From NCBI RefSeq assembly GCF_021390645.1, contig NZ_JAJEJT010000003.1, positions 1,116,001 through 1,180,000 on the forward strand: a stretch of 64,000 nt of DNA, given 5' to 3'. The stretch comes from Paraburkholderia flagellata (GTDB lineage: Bacteria; Pseudomonadota; Gammaproteobacteria; Burkholderiales; Burkholderiaceae). The position numbers and the translations under genes are program-made. Under the pieces are notes generated by a model. The model ran no database searches and was not told where the DNA came from. It saw only the letters and a program-made list of their open reading frames with translations. Shown piece after piece: positions 42,011 to 49,642 of the stretch (within the stretch, counting starts at the first letter, position 1; each line of letters begins with the position of its first letter).

Positions 42011-42922
42011 TCAGCCAGATATGGCCTTCACTCTTTGCGATGCCACTTGTATGTGTTGGCACTTCTTTCTTTCCAGCCATTGCAGTGACTTCTCTACGAC
42101 GTCGGCTGGAACCTCGTCGAATGTCGTGTTGCGGATCAAGGTCTCGCTTGCGGCAATGTCGTTGAACTCCCCCAGCATCTTTTGCACGGACGTCAACTCC
42201 TTGAGGGTGCGTTCGTGCTCGCCCTTGATGACGGGCTGAAAAAACTCGAGCAGATAGCGCAGCTTCTTACCTGCCTTGCGCACGTCATGGAGATTTTCCT
42301 CGTGGCCGACCTCGCTTCGCACGGCGCGCCTGCTGCGCTTTCGAAGCGTGCGTTGTGCCATACGGACTCGCTTTTTCGCGAACGCGTTTATCGGAAGATC
42401 ATTGCAGCACGATTGCAGCGTGGTTTGCGCACGAAGTACGGTGTCATTCAGAAATGCCTCGACGGCGTCGCTTTTGATCAGCGCCTGGCTATGCGCCACC
42501 GCCTGTGCGCGCTTCTCACGCGCGGCGGTCACGAGTAGTTCGATGGATGCGTCCGACTTCTGCGCGGTTCTCAGGAGATCGCCTGCGATGTCCCAGTCGC
42601 GCGTTCCGCCTGCGACGGTAGCCAGACGCTTGAATTCGTCGCTGGCTTGCGCGGTGGCTTCCTCGCCGAGCCAGGGGGAGTACGCCCAATACAATGCGCG
42701 AAGTTTTCTGAAAGCCACACGAAGCTGATGAAACGCTTCAGGGTCGGCTTCTGTCGATAGCGCTTTCGTTCTTTGCACCGCCTCGATGACGACTGGCATG
42801 GCCAATGACGAAAAGGTGCTGGCGATTGAGGTCTTTCTGGCGAGCGACGCATCGGAGCGTCGCCGATCGATACCGAAGAGAGTGCGCGGCCGTGGCAACG
42901 GCCAGTCACCGTCCATATCCAT
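42011..42922 (-). CDS. CHAD-domain protein (polyphosphate-binding family)
   Basis: A 303-residue alpha-helical protein. The CHAD domain shows its repeating basic His/Arg helices: EAFHQLRVAFRKLRALYWAY near the start and NLHDVRKAGKKLRYLLEFFQP near the end. These form a positively charged pore that binds polyphosphate. The start at 42922 has GAGG upstream; the open frame continues 43 codons further without a site. It stands near NUDIX and PstS genes, which suggests a phosphate or polyphosphate theme (inference). Confidence 0.87.
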   Translation of the reverse strand: MDMDGDWPLPRPRTLFGIDRRRSDASLARKTSIASTFSSLAMPVVIEAVQRTKALSTEADPEAFHQLRVAFRKLRALYWAYSPWLGEEATAQASDEFKRLATVAGGTRDWDIAGDLLRTAQKSDASIELLVTAAREKRAQAVAHSQALIKSDAVEAFLNDTVLRAQTTLQSCCNDLPINAFAKKRVRMAQRTLRKRSRRAVRSEVGHEENLHDVRKAGKKLRYLLEFFQPVIKGEHERTLKELTSVQKMLGEFNDIAASETLIRNTTFDEVPADVVEKSLQWLERKKCQHIQVASQRVKAISG

Positions 42923-43157
42923 TGCAGCCTCGAGTCTGACAAAAAATATGATTGGCCCAAACCATACCATAAGGGCTGACGGCAATCTGAACTTTATGAC
43001 GGTTTGATGAAATGTTGAAAATATGGCGAGTTGACCGCCAAGGCGCTCCAAGCAGGTTGAACTTCTGATTTTCTGTATTACGATGCTTACCTAAGTCAGG
43101 CGTTGCAATACGGATGCATCGAGATGCGCCCCCTTGGGAACGAAGTGGGAGTTCGAG

Positions 43158-43526
43158 TTGAAGAAACGGGCCACCGTGATTTGTCGCAGAGGTAAGCGAA
43201 TTCTCCTGGTAGCACGCAGTCAGTCGAAGTGGGTACTACCGGGCGGCATGTTGAAACGCGGCGAGCAACTTACGGAAGCCGCGTTACGAGAACTCAGGGA
43301 GGAGACCCGGCTCGCCGGCAAGGCAGCCAGGTATCTGTTCGACATTCGCGGCAAGCAGAAGCACCATCACGTGTTCTCCTGCGAAATACCCAGGCAAGCC
43401 AAGGCACGGCCGAGTAGCGAGATATCGAGGTGTCGATGGGTCCACCTCGACGACATCCCGCGCCTGATCACCAGCGGCCCAACGAACGATATCCTGCGGA
43501 TGATCAACCAGCGGCGCAGGAAGTAA
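43158..43526 (+). CDS. NUDIX hydrolase
   Basis: A 122-residue NUDIX protein. The box is GGMLKRGEQLTEAALREL followed by REETRL, which matches Gx5Ex7REUxEExGU except that the Gly before the last hydrophobic residue is Arg. The Glu residues that bind the metal are all present. The family cleaves nucleoside diphosphates linked to X; the substrate is unknown. The start is uncertain: a TTG at 43158 has GGGAG upstream and begins the conserved region (MKKRATVIC), and another TTG lies at 43134; no ATG is in frame. Confidence 0.82.
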   Translation: MKKRATVICRRGKRILLVARSQSKWVLPGGMLKRGEQLTEAALRELREETRLAGKAARYLFDIRGKQKHHHVFSCEIPRQAKARPSSEISRCRWVHLDDIPRLITSGPTNDILRMINQRRRK

Positions 43527-43547
43527 CACCACACCCTTCGTGGTGAC

Positions 43548-43574
43548 GCATTGAACGCTCACGGCGTTCAATGC
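43548..43574. terminator. 11-bp-stem hairpin after NUDIX gene
   Basis: GCATTGAACGC (43548-43558) and GCGTTCAATGC (43564-43574) pair exactly around a five-base loop, 21 bases past the NUDIX stop. A second small hairpin (CACCAC with GTGGTG) precedes it. No T run follows. Confidence 0.5.
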
Positions 43575-43631
43575 GGATGCATCTGCCTTCCACAGGCATC
43601 GCCCCAGTCCCTCGCCAGCACTTCGCGCGCA

Positions 43632-44087
43632 TCACGCGTTTTCGTCGCCTTTGGCCGGGCGGCCCGTCTTCACGGTTTCAAGCGCTGCGATCGCAGCCAG
43701 TAGCCGCTTCTGTGGGGCCGATTCCAGCAATTGCAGGCCGGCGCGCAGAAGTTCGCTCTTTCTCACCGCAACGCCGGCTTCGAGGCACTTGCGCTTGAGG
43801 AGGGCGATGCGTTGATAGTCCGTCTTGGGCATGGTGAAACTGTCGCGCACGACTTTATCCTTCTTCACGCGCTTGGTCTTGACCTTCTCGGCAGTTGCAG
43901 GAGCCGGCGCCTCTGCTGCGACGCTCGCAGGCGTCGCCGCTTTGGATGCGGCCTTTTTGCGGCTGGACTTGGGCGTCTGCGCTGCCTCAGCCGGCTTGCC
44001 CGCTTCGCCCTGTTCTTCCTCGGTTGCGGGTGATTTCGGGAAGTGGAACGCCTTTTTTGTGGGCTTGCGTGTGGTCGCTACAGTCAT
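43632..44087 (-). CDS. Lys/Ala-rich protein with ribbon-helix-helix-like C-terminus
   Basis: A 151-residue protein. The first ~85 residues are a disordered Lys/Ala/Pro/Glu-rich tail resembling histone-H1-like bacterial proteins. The last ~65 residues (DSFTMPKTDYQRIALLKRK, then VAVRKSELLRAGLQLLES) resemble a ribbon-helix-helix DNA-binding fold. No function is assigned. It is likely nucleoid- or plasmid-type DNA binding by appearance only. Confidence 0.65.
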   Translation of the reverse strand: MTVATTRKPTKKAFHFPKSPATEEEQGEAGKPAEAAQTPKSSRKKAASKAATPASVAAEAPAPATAEKVKTKRVKKDKVVRDSFTMPKTDYQRIALLKRKCLEAGVAVRKSELLRAGLQLLESAPQKRLLAAIAALETVKTGRPAKGDENA

Positions 44088-44218
44088 GTCGATCTCCCTT
44101 CTGAAAACTGTATAAACAGTATATACGGTTTACGTCGATATTCCACGTATGCCTCCACACGCATGTCCTCTGAATGATCACGTCGCCATCCATAAGCCCA
44201 CTTCGGCCATCGATTGCA

Positions 44219-44236
44219 GTGTCACCCGATCGTCAC
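44219..44236 (+). promoter_or_regulatory. Candidate Pho box upstream of pstS
   Basis: Two GTCAC half-sites at 44221-44225 and 44232-44236 are 11 bases apart, the spacing of PhoB direct repeats (CTGTCA-N-CTGTCA). They lie 51 bases before the pstS start. It was read by eye against the PhoB consensus, to which the flanks fit only partly. Confidence 0.45.
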
Positions 44237-44286
44237 ATTACGAACGTAACTTCCAGCGCATCAATAACGATTTTAAGGAGTACGGG

Positions 44287-45312
44287 ATGAAAGTCAGTCT
44301 ATTTGCGATTGTCATTCTCGCGCTGGGCACGGGCATCGCCCAGGCTGCGGATATCACCGGTGCGGGCAGCACCTTCGCGGCGCCGATCTACACGAAATGG
44401 GCGGACGCGTATCAGAAGTCGGGCGGCGGCAAGGTGAATTACCAAGGCATTGGTTCGTCGGGCGGCATCAAGCAGATTCAGGCCAAGACCGTCGACTTCG
44501 CGGGCTCGGACGCGCCGCTGAAGGATGACCAGCTGGCCAAGGACGGCCTGTTCCAGTTCCCGACGGTGGTCGGCGGTGTCGTCCCGGCGATCAACGTGCC
44601 GGGCGTCAAGGCCGGCGAAATCACGCTGTCGGGCCCGGTGCTCGGCGACATCTACCTCGGCAAGATCAAGAAGTGGAACGATCCGGCCATCGTCGCGCTG
44701 AACCCCAAGGTCAAGCTGCCTGACCTCGACATCGCCGTGGTGCGCCGCGCCGACGGGTCGGGCACCAGCTTCATCTGGACGAACTACCTCTCGAAGGTCA
44801 ACCCCGAGTGGAAGAGCAAGGTCGGCGAAGGCACGACCGTGAACTGGCCGACGGGTACGGGCGGCAAGGGCAACGACGGAGTCGCAGCCTTCGTGCAGCG
44901 TCTGCCGGGCGCGATCGGTTACGTCGAGTGGGCGTACGCCAAGCAAAATCACATGGTCTATGCGTCCATGAAGAACGAAGCGGGTGCGGTCGTTCAGCCG
45001 AGTACCGAAACGTTCAAGGCAGCCGCCGCTGGCGCGGACTGGAAGAAGTCGTTCTACCAGATCCTGACGAACGAGCCGGGCAAGGACGCATGGCCGGTCG
45101 TCGGCGCGACCTTCGTGTTGCTGCACACCGCGCAGGAAAAGCCGGACCAGGGCAAGGAAACGCTCAAGTTCTTCGACTGGGCCTTCAAGAATGGCTCTTC
45201 GGCCGCCGATAGCCTCGACTACATTTCGCTGCCGGAATCCGTCGTCAGCGAAATCAAGTCGCAGTGGAAGGAGAAGGTCAAGGACGCGAGCGGCAAGCCG
45301 ATCGCGCCGTAA
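44287..45312 (+). CDS. pstS: Phosphate ABC transporter periplasmic binding protein
   Basis: A 341-residue PstS. The signal peptide is [20 protein letters not shown]; the mature protein begins [20 protein letters not shown], the PstS hallmark. Phosphate-contacting segments are [17 protein letters not shown] and [16 protein letters not shown] precedes the ATG at 44287. No pstCAB genes follow; the gene ends in a strong hairpin, and the next genes are on the other strand, so it is an orphan copy, perhaps induced by phosphate starvation. Confidence 0.93.
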   Translation: MKVSLFAIVILALGTGIAQAADITGAGSTFAAPIYTKWADAYQKSGGGKVNYQGIGSSGGIKQIQAKTVDFAGSDAPLKDDQLAKDGLFQFPTVVGGVVPAINVPGVKAGEITLSGPVLGDIYLGKIKKWNDPAIVALNPKVKLPDLDIAVVRRADGSGTSFIWTNYLSKVNPEWKSKVGEGTTVNWPTGTGGKGNDGVAAFVQRLPGAIGYVEWAYAKQNHMVYASMKNEAGAVVQPSTETFKAAAAGADWKKSFYQILTNEPGKDAWPVVGATFVLLHTAQEKPDQGKETLKFFDWAFKNGSSAADSLDYISLPESVVSEIKSQWKEKVKDASGKPIAP

Positions 45313-45325
45313 ACCAAAATGGCAT

Positions 45326-45357
45326 GCAGGCGCGCGCGAAGTACCGCGCGCGCCTGC
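45326..45357 (+). terminator. 13-bp-stem hairpin after pstS
   Basis: GCAGGCGCGCGCG (45326-45338) and CGCGCGCGCCTGC (45345-45357) pair perfectly around a six-base loop, 13 bases past the pstS stop. The T run is missing but the stem is very stable. Confidence 0.7.
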
Positions 45358-45394
45358 GTTCAGCCACGCTTTTGGTCTTGCGCAATTACCCACA

Positions 45395-46114
45395 TCATTC
45401 GCCGGCAGGCGCGATCTCCAGGCGATAACCCACACCGTAGATCGATCGAATCATGTCCTGCTCGGGCCGGATCGACTGGATTTTGCGCCGCAGATTCTTG
45501 ACGTGCGAATCGATCGTGCGGTCGGCGACCACACGGTGATCGTCGTATAGCGCGCGCAGCAGAAAGTCGCGCGCGTAAATGCGGCCCGGGCCCGAATGCA
45601 GTAGCGCAAGCAAACGAAATTCGATGGGCGTGAGGTGCAGATCTCGACCGTCCAGGCGCGCGGCGTGTTGCGCAACATCGATCGAAAACGGCGATGGCAC
45701 GGCGCCTTCTGCTTCTTCGCGCGCCCGCGCAAGCAACTCGGCGCGACGCAGGATTGCCTTGACACGCGCCACGACTTCACGCGGACTGAACGGCTTGCAC
45801 ACGTAGTCGTCGGCGCCCAGTTCGAGCCCGAGCAAACGGTCGATTTCGTCCACGCGCGCCGTGATGATCATCACGGGAACGGCGGAGAACGTACGAAGTT
45901 CGCGGCACACGTCGAGGCCGCTGCGTCCGGGCAGCATCAGATCGAGCAGCACCATCGACGGCTGTTGTTCACGCACGTAGGGCACGACTTCCCGGCCGTC
46001 CGAAATGATCGTCGTGGCGAAATCCTCCTTTGCCAGGTAGTCGGCGAGCAGGGCCGCGAGTTTCGGCTCGTCTTCGACTATGAGTACAGATGGCCGCATG
46101 GTCGGATCAATCAT
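45395..46114 (-). CDS. baeR: OmpR-family response regulator (BaeR-like)
   Basis: A 239-residue regulator with a receiver domain (VEDEPKL, phospho-acceptor D58 in LLDLMLPG, ITARVDE, DYVCKPFSP with Lys) and an OmpR winged helix at about 145-235 (LTPIEFRLLALL, then DRTIDSHVKNLRRKI and IYGVGYRLE). Its start overlaps the 3' end of the kinase gene by eight bases; an ATG five codons later is the alternative. Similarity in the receiver and kinase (below) suggests the BaeSR envelope-stress pair. Confidence 0.88.
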   Translation of the reverse strand: MIDPTMRPSVLIVEDEPKLAALLADYLAKEDFATTIISDGREVVPYVREQQPSMVLLDLMLPGRSGLDVCRELRTFSAVPVMIITARVDEIDRLLGLELGADDYVCKPFSPREVVARVKAILRRAELLARAREEAEGAVPSPFSIDVAQHAARLDGRDLHLTPIEFRLLALLHSGPGRIYARDFLLRALYDDHRVVADRTIDSHVKNLRRKIQSIRPEQDMIRSIYGVGYRLEIAPAGE

Positions 46115-47561
46115 GATGCGTGCGTAGGCGAGGAAGTTGAACCAGGATCCGCAGCCCGCCAAGCGGGGAGCGCGATGCCTCGATGGTGCCGCCGTGTTGC
46201 TCCACGATGTGCTTGCACAACGCGAGTCCGAGACCCGCGCCGCCGCTTTGACGGCTGCGCGATGGATCGACTCGGAAGAATCGATCGAACAGGTGGGGCA
46301 GCAGCGGCGCGGGGACCGGCGGGAACGAGTCTTGAACGTCGACGTATATGTCATTGTCGTTCGACGTGACCGAGAGCCGCACGCGGCCGCCTGCATTGGT
46401 GTAGCGCAGTGCGTTCTCCAGAAGGTTTTTCCAGAGCTGCGTGAGGCGATAGGGATCGCCCGAGAGCGTTGCGTGAGCGTCGCCGGGATCGAACTCCAGC
46501 GTGATTTGCCTCGCAGCGAGGCGCTCGCGAAAGACGTCACATGAGGCTTCCACGATCGGTACGACGTCGAGCGGCACTTTTTCGAACGAAAGCTGGCCGA
46601 TGTCCGCTAGCGAAAGTTCGTAGAGGTCATCGATCAACTGGTTGAGCATCGCTACTTCGGACTGCAGAGAAGCGATGGTCGCCGCATCGGGCCGGCGCAC
46701 GCCGTCTTCGATCGCCTCGAGTTCGCCACGTAGCACCGAAAGCGGCGTGCGCAGCTCGTGCGAAATATCGGCGATGAAATCGCGCCGGTCGCTTTCGGCT
46801 TTTTCGAGCGACGCCGCGAGCCGGTTGAAATCGCTCGCGAGCATTTGCAGTTCGTCGCTGCCTTTGGCTGGCACACGCGTGGCGTAGTCGCCGCCCGCGA
46901 GGCGATGCGTGGCCGTGACGATCCGCTTGATCGGCGTGAGCAGCGTGCGCGCGAGGATGATCGACACGGCAGCGGAGAGCAACGCGGTAAAGCCCACGAT
47001 GATCCACGTCGCCTGCATCTGGCGGTCCTTGAAGCGCCGCTCCGCCTGATTGATGAGCGAGGTGGGTCCCGCCATCGCGATCCAGCCAACCGTTTGACCG
47101 TTGACGCGCAGTGGATGGCGTACGGCCTCGGGTGGTGGGGGCGGGCCCGCGCGCGTGACGAGCTTCATGTGCGCGTCGTAGAGCGTGTAGGGCGGGTGGA
47201 ACGTTCGCGAGTGCTCAGCAAAACCGGGGGCGAAGGGTCCACCGTTGCCGCCATCGTCGTGGAAGCCGCCCGGCGCGTCGGGCGGGCGGCCGTCACCCGG
47301 CGGCTCGCCTGTCGGCGGTCCGACATCGAACGGCGGCCGGTCTTGCGTGTGCTCGCGAACGAAATCCCAATTGCCATGCTGGGCATACGCGGCTTCCAGT
47401 TCCTGCTGGCGCGCCGCCAGATCGCTCGCACCTTGCTCCTGCAGAAAATCCACGAAGCCATATTCAAAACTCGTCCGGATGGCGATGCCCATGGCCACGG
47501 CAGCGAGCACGCAGGCCGAAAGAATCGCGAGGAAGAGCTTGGAGGTGACGCTGACTTTCAT
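46107..47561 (-). CDS. baeS: Membrane sensor histidine kinase (BaeS-like)
   Basis: A 484-residue kinase. TM1 is at about 8-28 and TM2 at about 186-206, enclosing a Pro/Gly-rich periplasmic domain (GPPTGEPPGDGRPPDAPGG). A HAMP segment follows, then HisKA with H268 (ISHELRTPLSVLRGELEA), and HATPase_c with N, G1 and G2 boxes near the end. TPLSVLRGE is typical of BaeS. The start at 47561 has no strong site; the open frame extends only seven codons further. The regulator gene lies downstream. Confidence 0.85.
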   Translation of the reverse strand: MKVSVTSKLFLAILSACVLAAVAMGIAIRTSFEYGFVDFLQEQGASDLAARQQELEAAYAQHGNWDFVREHTQDRPPFDVGPPTGEPPGDGRPPDAPGGFHDDGGNGGPFAPGFAEHSRTFHPPYTLYDAHMKLVTRAGPPPPPEAVRHPLRVNGQTVGWIAMAGPTSLINQAERRFKDRQMQATWIIVGFTALLSAAVSIILARTLLTPIKRIVTATHRLAGGDYATRVPAKGSDELQMLASDFNRLAASLEKAESDRRDFIADISHELRTPLSVLRGELEAIEDGVRRPDAATIASLQSEVAMLNQLIDDLYELSLADIGQLSFEKVPLDVVPIVEASCDVFRERLAARQITLEFDPGDAHATLSGDPYRLTQLWKNLLENALRYTNAGGRVRLSVTSNDNDIYVDVQDSFPPVPAPLLPHLFDRFFRVDPSRSRQSGGAGLGLALCKHIVEQHGGTIEASRSPLGGLRILVQLPRLRTHHD

Positions 47562-47794
47562 GACGGGTTCAGCAGAAGGCAATCAACGAGAGTGCGGATA
47601 TATTCGGCACTATTTTCGCCTGAAGCGTACCGCAAGGTGTGCGTGGCTCGGCCGAATCCACACTTTCTCCAGATTTCCCCTCTTTTTCCTGCACTGTTGT
47701 TCCGTATGATCCGCTGCAGATCGAAGCGCATCCATGCCGTTCGTGCGCGGGATCCGGATGGAATCACCTGCATGGCAGAGGAAGGGGCAGATCG

Positions 47795-48526
47795 ATGGAC
47801 ATTCACGTGCTGCTTGTCGAACCCGATCAGGCGTATCGGGACGACCTGCGTACTTATTTGCAGCGTCAGCAAATTGCCGTATCGGTGCTGTATGGCGTCG
47901 AACGGCTGGAGCAGCGTCTCGCGCGAGAAACGCCTTCGCTCATCATCCTGCGGCACGATGCGCTCAAGATCGACGGCATTGCATCGCTACGCGCGCTGCG
48001 CGAACGCGGGTGGCTGACGCCCGCGATCATCGTGAGTCATTCCGCCGACGTGGCCGACAAGGTGCTCGCGTTCGAATTCGGCGCCAACGACTATATGGTC
48101 GATCCTTTCGATCCTCGCGAGTTACTCGCGCGCTTGCACCACGCGTTGCGCTGCAAGATCGATTTTCCCGCGTCACCACGCAGGGAAACGAAATACGTCT
48201 TCGACGGGTTCGAACTCGATGCAATCGACAATCAACTGTTCAGGGACGGCCGCAAGATTCCCGCACCACCTCTCGTCCTCGCCGTGCTCGCGGTGTTCGC
48301 CGCGAACCGCCTGCGGCCGCTCTCGCGCGAGCGCATTGTGAGCATGATCGATCGCAATTCGTCGCTCCACGCACGCAGCGTCGACGTGGTCGTTTTCCGT
48401 CTGCGCAAACTGCTTGGGCTGTCGCCTTGCGGCCGCCAATATATTCAAACGCGTTACCGGGATGGTTATGTTTTCTGCCCCGACGACGCGCTTCCCGATC
48501 TGGACCAGGCGGGGGCCCGTGGATGA
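47795..48526 (+). CDS. OmpR-family regulator with degenerate (pseudo) receiver
   Basis: A 243-residue protein with OmpR layout. The receiver-like N-terminal domain (1-120) lacks the phospho-acceptor: the position of the usual Asp is Arg53 (LIILRHDALKIDG), and the conserved Lys is Asp103 (DYMVDPFDP). Only one acidic residue of the pocket is clear (E9, with D11). The C-terminal winged helix is normal (FDGFELDAIDNQLFRDG, then RSVDVVVFRLRKLLG and YRDGYVFCP). It has no partner kinase gene. It cannot be phosphorylated in the usual way and may respond to a ligand or protein. Confidence 0.8.
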   Translation: MDIHVLLVEPDQAYRDDLRTYLQRQQIAVSVLYGVERLEQRLARETPSLIILRHDALKIDGIASLRALRERGWLTPAIIVSHSADVADKVLAFEFGANDYMVDPFDPRELLARLHHALRCKIDFPASPRRETKYVFDGFELDAIDNQLFRDGRKIPAPPLVLAVLAVFAANRLRPLSRERIVSMIDRNSSLHARSVDVVVFRLRKLLGLSPCGRQYIQTRYRDGYVFCPDDALPDLDQAGARG

Positions 48527-48551
48527 AAAAAACCCGGCGTGTTCGCCGGGT
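48526..48551 (-). terminator. Intrinsic terminator of the transglutaminase/ATP-grasp operon
   Basis: On the minus strand, ACCCGGCG/CGCCGGGT arms (48544-48551 and 48532-48539) pair around a four-base loop, followed by seven T (the A run 48526-48532 on the plus strand). This is a classical terminator about 170 bases past the last minus-strand gene of the locus (48722). The pseudo-receiver gene on the plus strand ends in it. Confidence 0.85.
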
Positions 48552-48721
48552 ATGCAAAGGGTTGGAGGTAAAGCACCGTTCATCCGCGATCGAGGCTTTC
48601 CGCGCGATGTCAGGTGAGACCAGCGTAGCAGGTAACGTTGTCTTCTTGAACTTCGGAAATATTGCTATTTCTTAACGTGTAATGGCTTCTGTCGCGACGC
48701 TGGATCTGAGCGCGGCGGTCA

Positions 48722-49642
48722 TCAATCCGCGCTCACATTGACCGCCACATCCACCTGATGCGCGCCGCCGCCAAGAATAACCCCGCGCAGTAGCGACACG
48801 TCGGAGTAATCACGGCCGATGGCGAGCGTCACGTGGCCCTGATCGGCGAGCACGTCGTTGGTCGGATCGAGATCGATCCAGCCGGCGGACGATGCAGGCG
48901 GTGCAGAGGGTGCGGACGGTCCCGAGGGCACATAGAGCGACACCCACGCATGCGAGGCATCCGCGCCGATCATCGGTGCCGCACCTTCGGGCGGGTCGTT
49001 GCGCAGATAGCCGCTCACATAGCGCGCCGCGAGCCCGATCGAGCGCAGGCAGCCGATCATCACCTGGGCGAAGTCCTGGCACACGCCGTGGCGCAGTTCG
49101 AATGCGCGCGCGGCGGGCGTGTCGAACGCCGTTGCCGAGGGCAGGTACTCGAAGTCGGTATGGATGCGATGCATCAGGTCGATCGCGCCGGCCAGAACGG
49201 GGACGCCGGGTGTGAAGCTTTCCAGCGCGTAGGCGCGCAATTCGGGCTGCAAGGCGATATTCGGCGAAGCGAAGCAAAACTCCGACTCCGCATGAAACGC
49301 CCCGCCCGCCGTGTAGCGCAGCATGCGCTCGACGTCTTCCCAGGCCGGTGTCGCGGCGATATCGAGGCAAGCGTAGCGCGGCGTGAGCAGCACGCTCGTC
49401 TCGCTTGTCATTTGCAGATAGTCGTGCGGAGCGTCGAACGAGAAGTAGAGGACCTCGTTGCCGAAGGCATCGCGGCGGCTCGTCTGATACGACGGCGAGG
49501 GATCGATCCGTTCACGGTGTGCGAGCACGCGCTGCCACGGCAGGTCGAGCGGACGAATCGTCGCGAGATGCTGCGCGGTCTCGACGAGCGTCGAATATCG
49601 ATAGGTCGTGCGGTGCGTGACCGCGAGGCGCGCGCCGTTCAT
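48722..49642 (-). CDS. Transglutaminase-like protein
   Basis: A 306-residue cytosolic protein with the bacterial transglutaminase N-terminal beta domain (about 5-110, HRTTYRYSTLVETAQHL) followed by the catalytic fold. Cys188 is in RHGVCQDFAQVM, His231 in ASHAWVSLYVP and Asp257 in WIDLDP. These are the papain-like triad of transglutaminase/peptidase folds. The start at 49642 overlaps the upstream ATP-grasp gene by four bases. It is the last gene of the locus and would cut or form amide bonds in the product of the system. Confidence 0.88.
   Translation of the reverse strand: MNGARLAVTHRTTYRYSTLVETAQHLATIRPLDLPWQRVLAHRERIDPSPSYQTSRRDAFGNEVLYFSFDAPHDYLQMTSETSVLLTPRYACLDIAATPAWEDVERMLRYTAGGAFHAESEFCFASPNIALQPELRAYALESFTPGVPVLAGAIDLMHRIHTDFEYLPSATAFDTPAARAFELRHGVCQDFAQVMIGCLRSIGLAARYVSGYLRNDPPEGAAPMIGADASHAWVSLYVPSGPSAPSAPPASSAGWIDLDPTNDVLADQGHVTLAIGRDYSDVSLLRGVILGGGAHQVDVAVNVSAD

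Noticed and set aside
43134..43157. Longer NUDIX start at TTG 43134
   Set aside because: TTG 43158 has a better upstream GGGAG and coincides with the start of conserved sequence; the longer start is still possible.
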